From NCBI GenBank assembly GCA_025094145.1, contig JALLLS010000147.1, forward strand, positions 1 to 41,709: DNA of 41,709 nucleotides. The letters run 5' to 3'. Positions within the stretch are counted from its first letter, which is position 1. Every line of letters starts with the position of its first letter. This document shows, one piece after another, positions 39,277 to 41,709 of the stretch. This DNA comes from Spinellus fusiger (lineage: Eukaryota > Mucoromycota > Mucoromycetes > Mucorales > Phycomycetaceae). The notes beneath the pieces were generated by a model that saw only the letters and a program-made list of their open reading frames with translations, was not told the origin of the DNA and ran no database searches. Position numbers and translations under genes: made by a program.

Positions 39277-41709
39277 GGTTAAAGATTTTTTATTAAAGGA
39301 GATATATGCATTTGCTTAATGAAGCCTTACTGCACTCCTTGTACTAATTGAAATAAATAAAAAAGTTTTACAGGACAAAAGAAAAAAAAAGACAGGCAAG
39401 AGAAAGAAACTAAGACTACTGGACTTTAAGGCTGTCCCTGCTCTCCACTCTGCAGCTGTGTTAAAAGATTGTAACAGTGAGAGGGAGGAGGCCAGAGAAG
39501 CAGAACAAAAAGCTGTTCATTCATGCACCTGGTGCACCTGATCATGCCAAAGCATGCCTGGACTTGAGTGGGGACTAAACTCACTGTCAGGGTTGCAAAG
39601 CTGGTCTATATGCCAGAGAATTGTATGTAGAGGCACCCAGAAAGAAGGACAGGAAGAAGATTTCTTAGAAAGACAGTTGATGGTGTGATCCAATGGATGG
39701 CAGTGTTGTGGTGCTGGTGGCAGTTGATCCCATAGGTCCCTTGGAATTGCTGGACACTCTGCAAGATGTCTTCTGGAGGTGTGCTCTGCTGGACTGCACT
39801 GACATGGACATGGCTTACCAGGAAGCCATCCCATTCTCCAACGTATGAGCCTACTTCTGTCATGTCTGGTTGCTGGCAAGAAGAGGACTGGATCAATGCC
39901 AAGTGTTGGCCTGCATGCCTTGATGAGCACCTTGTCTGTCACTTGCAGGTACTGGTCAAGGAGCTGTTGGTGTTGTTGTTGGAAGTATTGCCTAAGCTGT
40001 GCAGATGATTCTGGCAATACTCCTGGAAGAGAGGCAAAGAGATGATTCTTGGTGAGTGGTTCAAGTAGTGGCACTCCTGGACTGTTCAACAGCAGAGACA
40101 AAAGACATTGGGGTGGAAGTGAGGCAGCACGTAGACAGAACCTTGTCTTGAGAGAGTCTGAGCGGAAACTCATGCTGGGCAGGTCACAGATATGCTTCAA
40201 CACCTGAGTGGAGCTAGTGGGGTGGCCACCTATGATCATTCTTAGGCACCTGTCTTGTATCTTCTCCAGAGCTTTGATATCTTTCTTCAAAAGAACAGTG
40301 ATTGCCAGACCATACTCAAACTTTGGCCTAATGAAGGTCTTGTATAGTCTTGAGCTGAGGAGCAAAGAGAAACCAGAATGTGAGGCACCAACAGCATGCA
40401 GTGTGGACATGGCAAACATTGTGCCTTGCTTTCTGTGTAAGATAATCCCAGAGGAGTTGATTCCATTGTAGACAAAGGGCATGCCAAGGTAAATAAACTC
40501 ATTGGCTGCTGGAAGGGCCTCTCCATATATATTGAACTGGTTGGCCTGGGAAACAGAAGGGGGAAGGACCACTGCACACTTGGAAGGACTCCATCTAAAG
40601 CCAACTGAAACAGAGTAGTGCTCTGCCAAATGCAGCATGTGCTGAACCTCTCCAACCTTACCAAAGACAGCAATATCATCAGCAAAGAAGAGTGAGTTGA
40701 TTCCTGTAGGCTTATCCATAGTGGTGCTACTGTTGTCTGTTAGTGATTCTTCATACTCTGCCAAAGATGATGGTGAGCTAGACTGCACATGTGTTGTTGT
40801 TGTTGCTGTTGCCACACTTCTGAAAAGACATGCAAGTGGGTTAATGTAGATTGAATAAAGGTGGGGGCTGAGAACTGAGCCTTGCAGTACACCAGTTACT
40901 GGAGAGAACAAAGAGGACACATAGTTGTTCAGGATGACTGACACATGGACATCATCAAACAAGTGGACAAGCAAAGCAAGCAGTGGTGGCGGTGTGTTTC
41001 TCTTGTGCAGGGCATCCCAGATCAGGTTCCTGTCTACAGTATCATAGGCTGCCTTGATGTCCAAGTAGGCTACCACAGGATAGTGGTGGTGTCTCTGATA
41101 ATATCTCTTCATCAGGTTGTGTAAACACAGAGCCTGGTCCAGTGCACCTCGTCTTGGTCTGAATCCACCCTGAGCAACATCAAGTGGGGGAGAGTACTTG
41201 TGCAGGTCTGGTGCTAGACATACCTCAAACAGCTTTCTGAGAACAGAAGTCAATGAGATTGGCCTGTAGTTGGCTGGATCACTTGGGTCACCCTTTTTGA
41301 AGATGGGGAACACCTGTGCTTGACGCCATGGGAGAGGAACATAGGACCACTGCCAACACATGGTGAACAGACCAGAAAGAATGGGGACAATGGTGGTGCT
41401 GAGTGGCTTTAGCATTTCTGCTCTCAGGTGGTCTACTCCTGGTGCTTTCCTATTTGGCAGCAGCTTCATACAGAACTTGACAACAGGTTGTGAGAATGGT
41501 GTTGTGGCTGCTGGGAAGGAATGCTGATGCTGCTGTGCTGTTACTGGTGGTCTAAGTGATGTTAATAGTGAGCCTCTATAAACACTCTCAAGGTGTTGGC
41601 TCATCACTTCTGCTGCTGCTGCTGGCCCATCTGGGTGTTGGAATGTCTGCTGTGGCTGTCTTCTTCTACAAATCTGCTTCACCTTGGATGTAGCCTTTGC
41701 ATAGTCTCT
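39277..41709 (-). mobile_element. LINE copy G, 3' part, continues beyond window
   Basis: Near-identical to copy A from the ORF2 middle to the AATAAAAAATCTTTAACC tail. The 3' UTR between 39516 and 39277 is conserved. The 5' end is outside the window. Confidence 0.92.
39517..41709 (-). CDS. LINE copy G ORF2, C-terminal 730 residues, open to window edge
   Basis: The frame is open from base 41709 to the TGA at 39517 with no interruption. It holds the reverse transcriptase (NRKAPGVDHLRAEMLK, YLDIKAAYDTVDR, QGSVLSPHLYSIYIN, FFADDIAVFG) and the C-terminal knuckle CQCSPAEHTSRRHLAEC. It differs from copy A by scattered substitutions, including one extra Thr in a Thr run. Together with copy A it indicates a recently active subfamily. 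The endonuclease half lies past the edge. Confidence 0.9.
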   Translation of the reverse strand, partial: RDYAKATSKVKQICRRRQPQQTFQHPDGPAAAAEVMSQHLESVYRGSLLTSLRPPVTAQQHQHSFPAATTPFSQPVVKFCMKLLPNRKAPGVDHLRAEMLKPLSTTIVPILSGLFTMCWQWSYVPLPWRQAQVFPIFKKGDPSDPANYRPISLTSVLRKLFEVCLAPDLHKYSPPLDVAQGGFRPRRGALDQALCLHNLMKRYYQRHHHYPVVAYLDIKAAYDTVDRNLIWDALHKRNTPPPLLALLVHLFDDVHVSVILNNYVSSLFSPVTGVLQGSVLSPHLYSIYINPLACLFRSVATATTTTHVQSSSPSSLAEYEESLTDNSSTTMDKPTGINSLFFADDIAVFGKVGEVQHMLHLAEHYSVSVGFRWSPSKCAVVLPPSVSQANQFNIYGEALPAANEFIYLGMPFVYNGINSSGIILHRKQGTMFAMSTLHAVGASHSGFSLLLSSRLYKTFIRPKFEYGLAITVLLKKDIKALEKIQDRCLRMIIGGHPTSSTQVLKHICDLPSMSFRSDSLKTRFCLRAASLPPQCLLSLLLNSPGVPLLEPLTKNHLFASLPGVLPESSAQLRQYFQQQHQQLLDQYLQVTDKVLIKACRPTLGIDPVLFLPATRHDRSRLIRWRMGWLPGKPCPCQCSPAEHTSRRHLAECPAIPRDLWDQLPPAPQHCHPLDHTINCLSKKSSSCPSFWVPLHTILWHIDQLCNPDSEFSPHSSPGMLWHDQVHQVHE

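Overview
The window looks like a repeat-dense, AT-rich, CpG-poor nuclear segment of a fungus, most likely an early-diverging (Mucoromycota-type) one. That placement is an inference from the mix of Tad/Jockey-like LINEs, chromodomain Ty3/Gypsy remnants, Tc1/mariner transposases, a PIF1/Helitron helicase fragment and eukaryotic tRNAs with A and B boxes. No ordinary host protein gene is supported. The only apparently functional host genes are five tRNAs: Pro-AGG, Arg-UCG, Gly-GCC, Lys-CUU (with an odd C run) and Cys-GCA.

Layout. 1-3761: a LINE on the minus strand whose 5' end abuts tRNA-Pro. 3836-5700: a palindrome, a broken transposase and a solo LTR nested in an older LTR. 5699-7511: Gypsy gag-protease and its 5' LTR, 11 bp upstream of tRNA-Arg. 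7871-10775: a Tc1-like element broken by an inversion between two copies of an LTR family rich in ACCATAAGGT palindromes. 10776-13300: inverted repeats, a helicase fragment and AT-rich spacer. 13303-22931: tRNA-Gly followed by two tandem LINEs; the first has an intact 1106-residue ORF2, the second is decayed. 23050-23925: an LTR, a tRNA-derived SINE and tRNA-Lys. 24172-25582: a decayed DNA-binding-domain gene and LTRs. 25653-29736: tRNA-Cys followed by a third LINE. 29737-33480: an LTR, Gypsy RNase H-integrase-chromodomain remains and more LTRs. 35231-38176: an almost perfect 631-bp inverted LTR pair and a patchwork of LINE pieces and solo LTRs. 39263-41709: the 3' part of a fourth LINE, minus strand.

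The unifying observation is a tRNA-gene-invading LINE/SINE system. Every readable 3' end (18043, 22917, 39277 and the SINE at 23324) stops at ...CTTTAACC and is fused, antisense, to nucleotides 14-1 of a tRNA gene (Glu-like, Glu-like, Gly, Lys). The four retained 5' ends at intact tRNA genes (Pro, Gly, Cys, Lys) abut the 5' end of a complete tRNA. This fits insertion inside box A, after conserved A14, with a target duplication long enough to rebuild the whole tRNA beside the new element. The tRNA survives, and can be hit again, so elements stack with the youngest next to the tRNA. A SINE carrying the same 3' tail uses the same site. Some Gypsy-type LTRs end exactly 11 bp upstream of tRNA starts, so a second retroelement class also appears to be tRNA-targeted. 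Two inversions can be inferred from exchanged target duplications.
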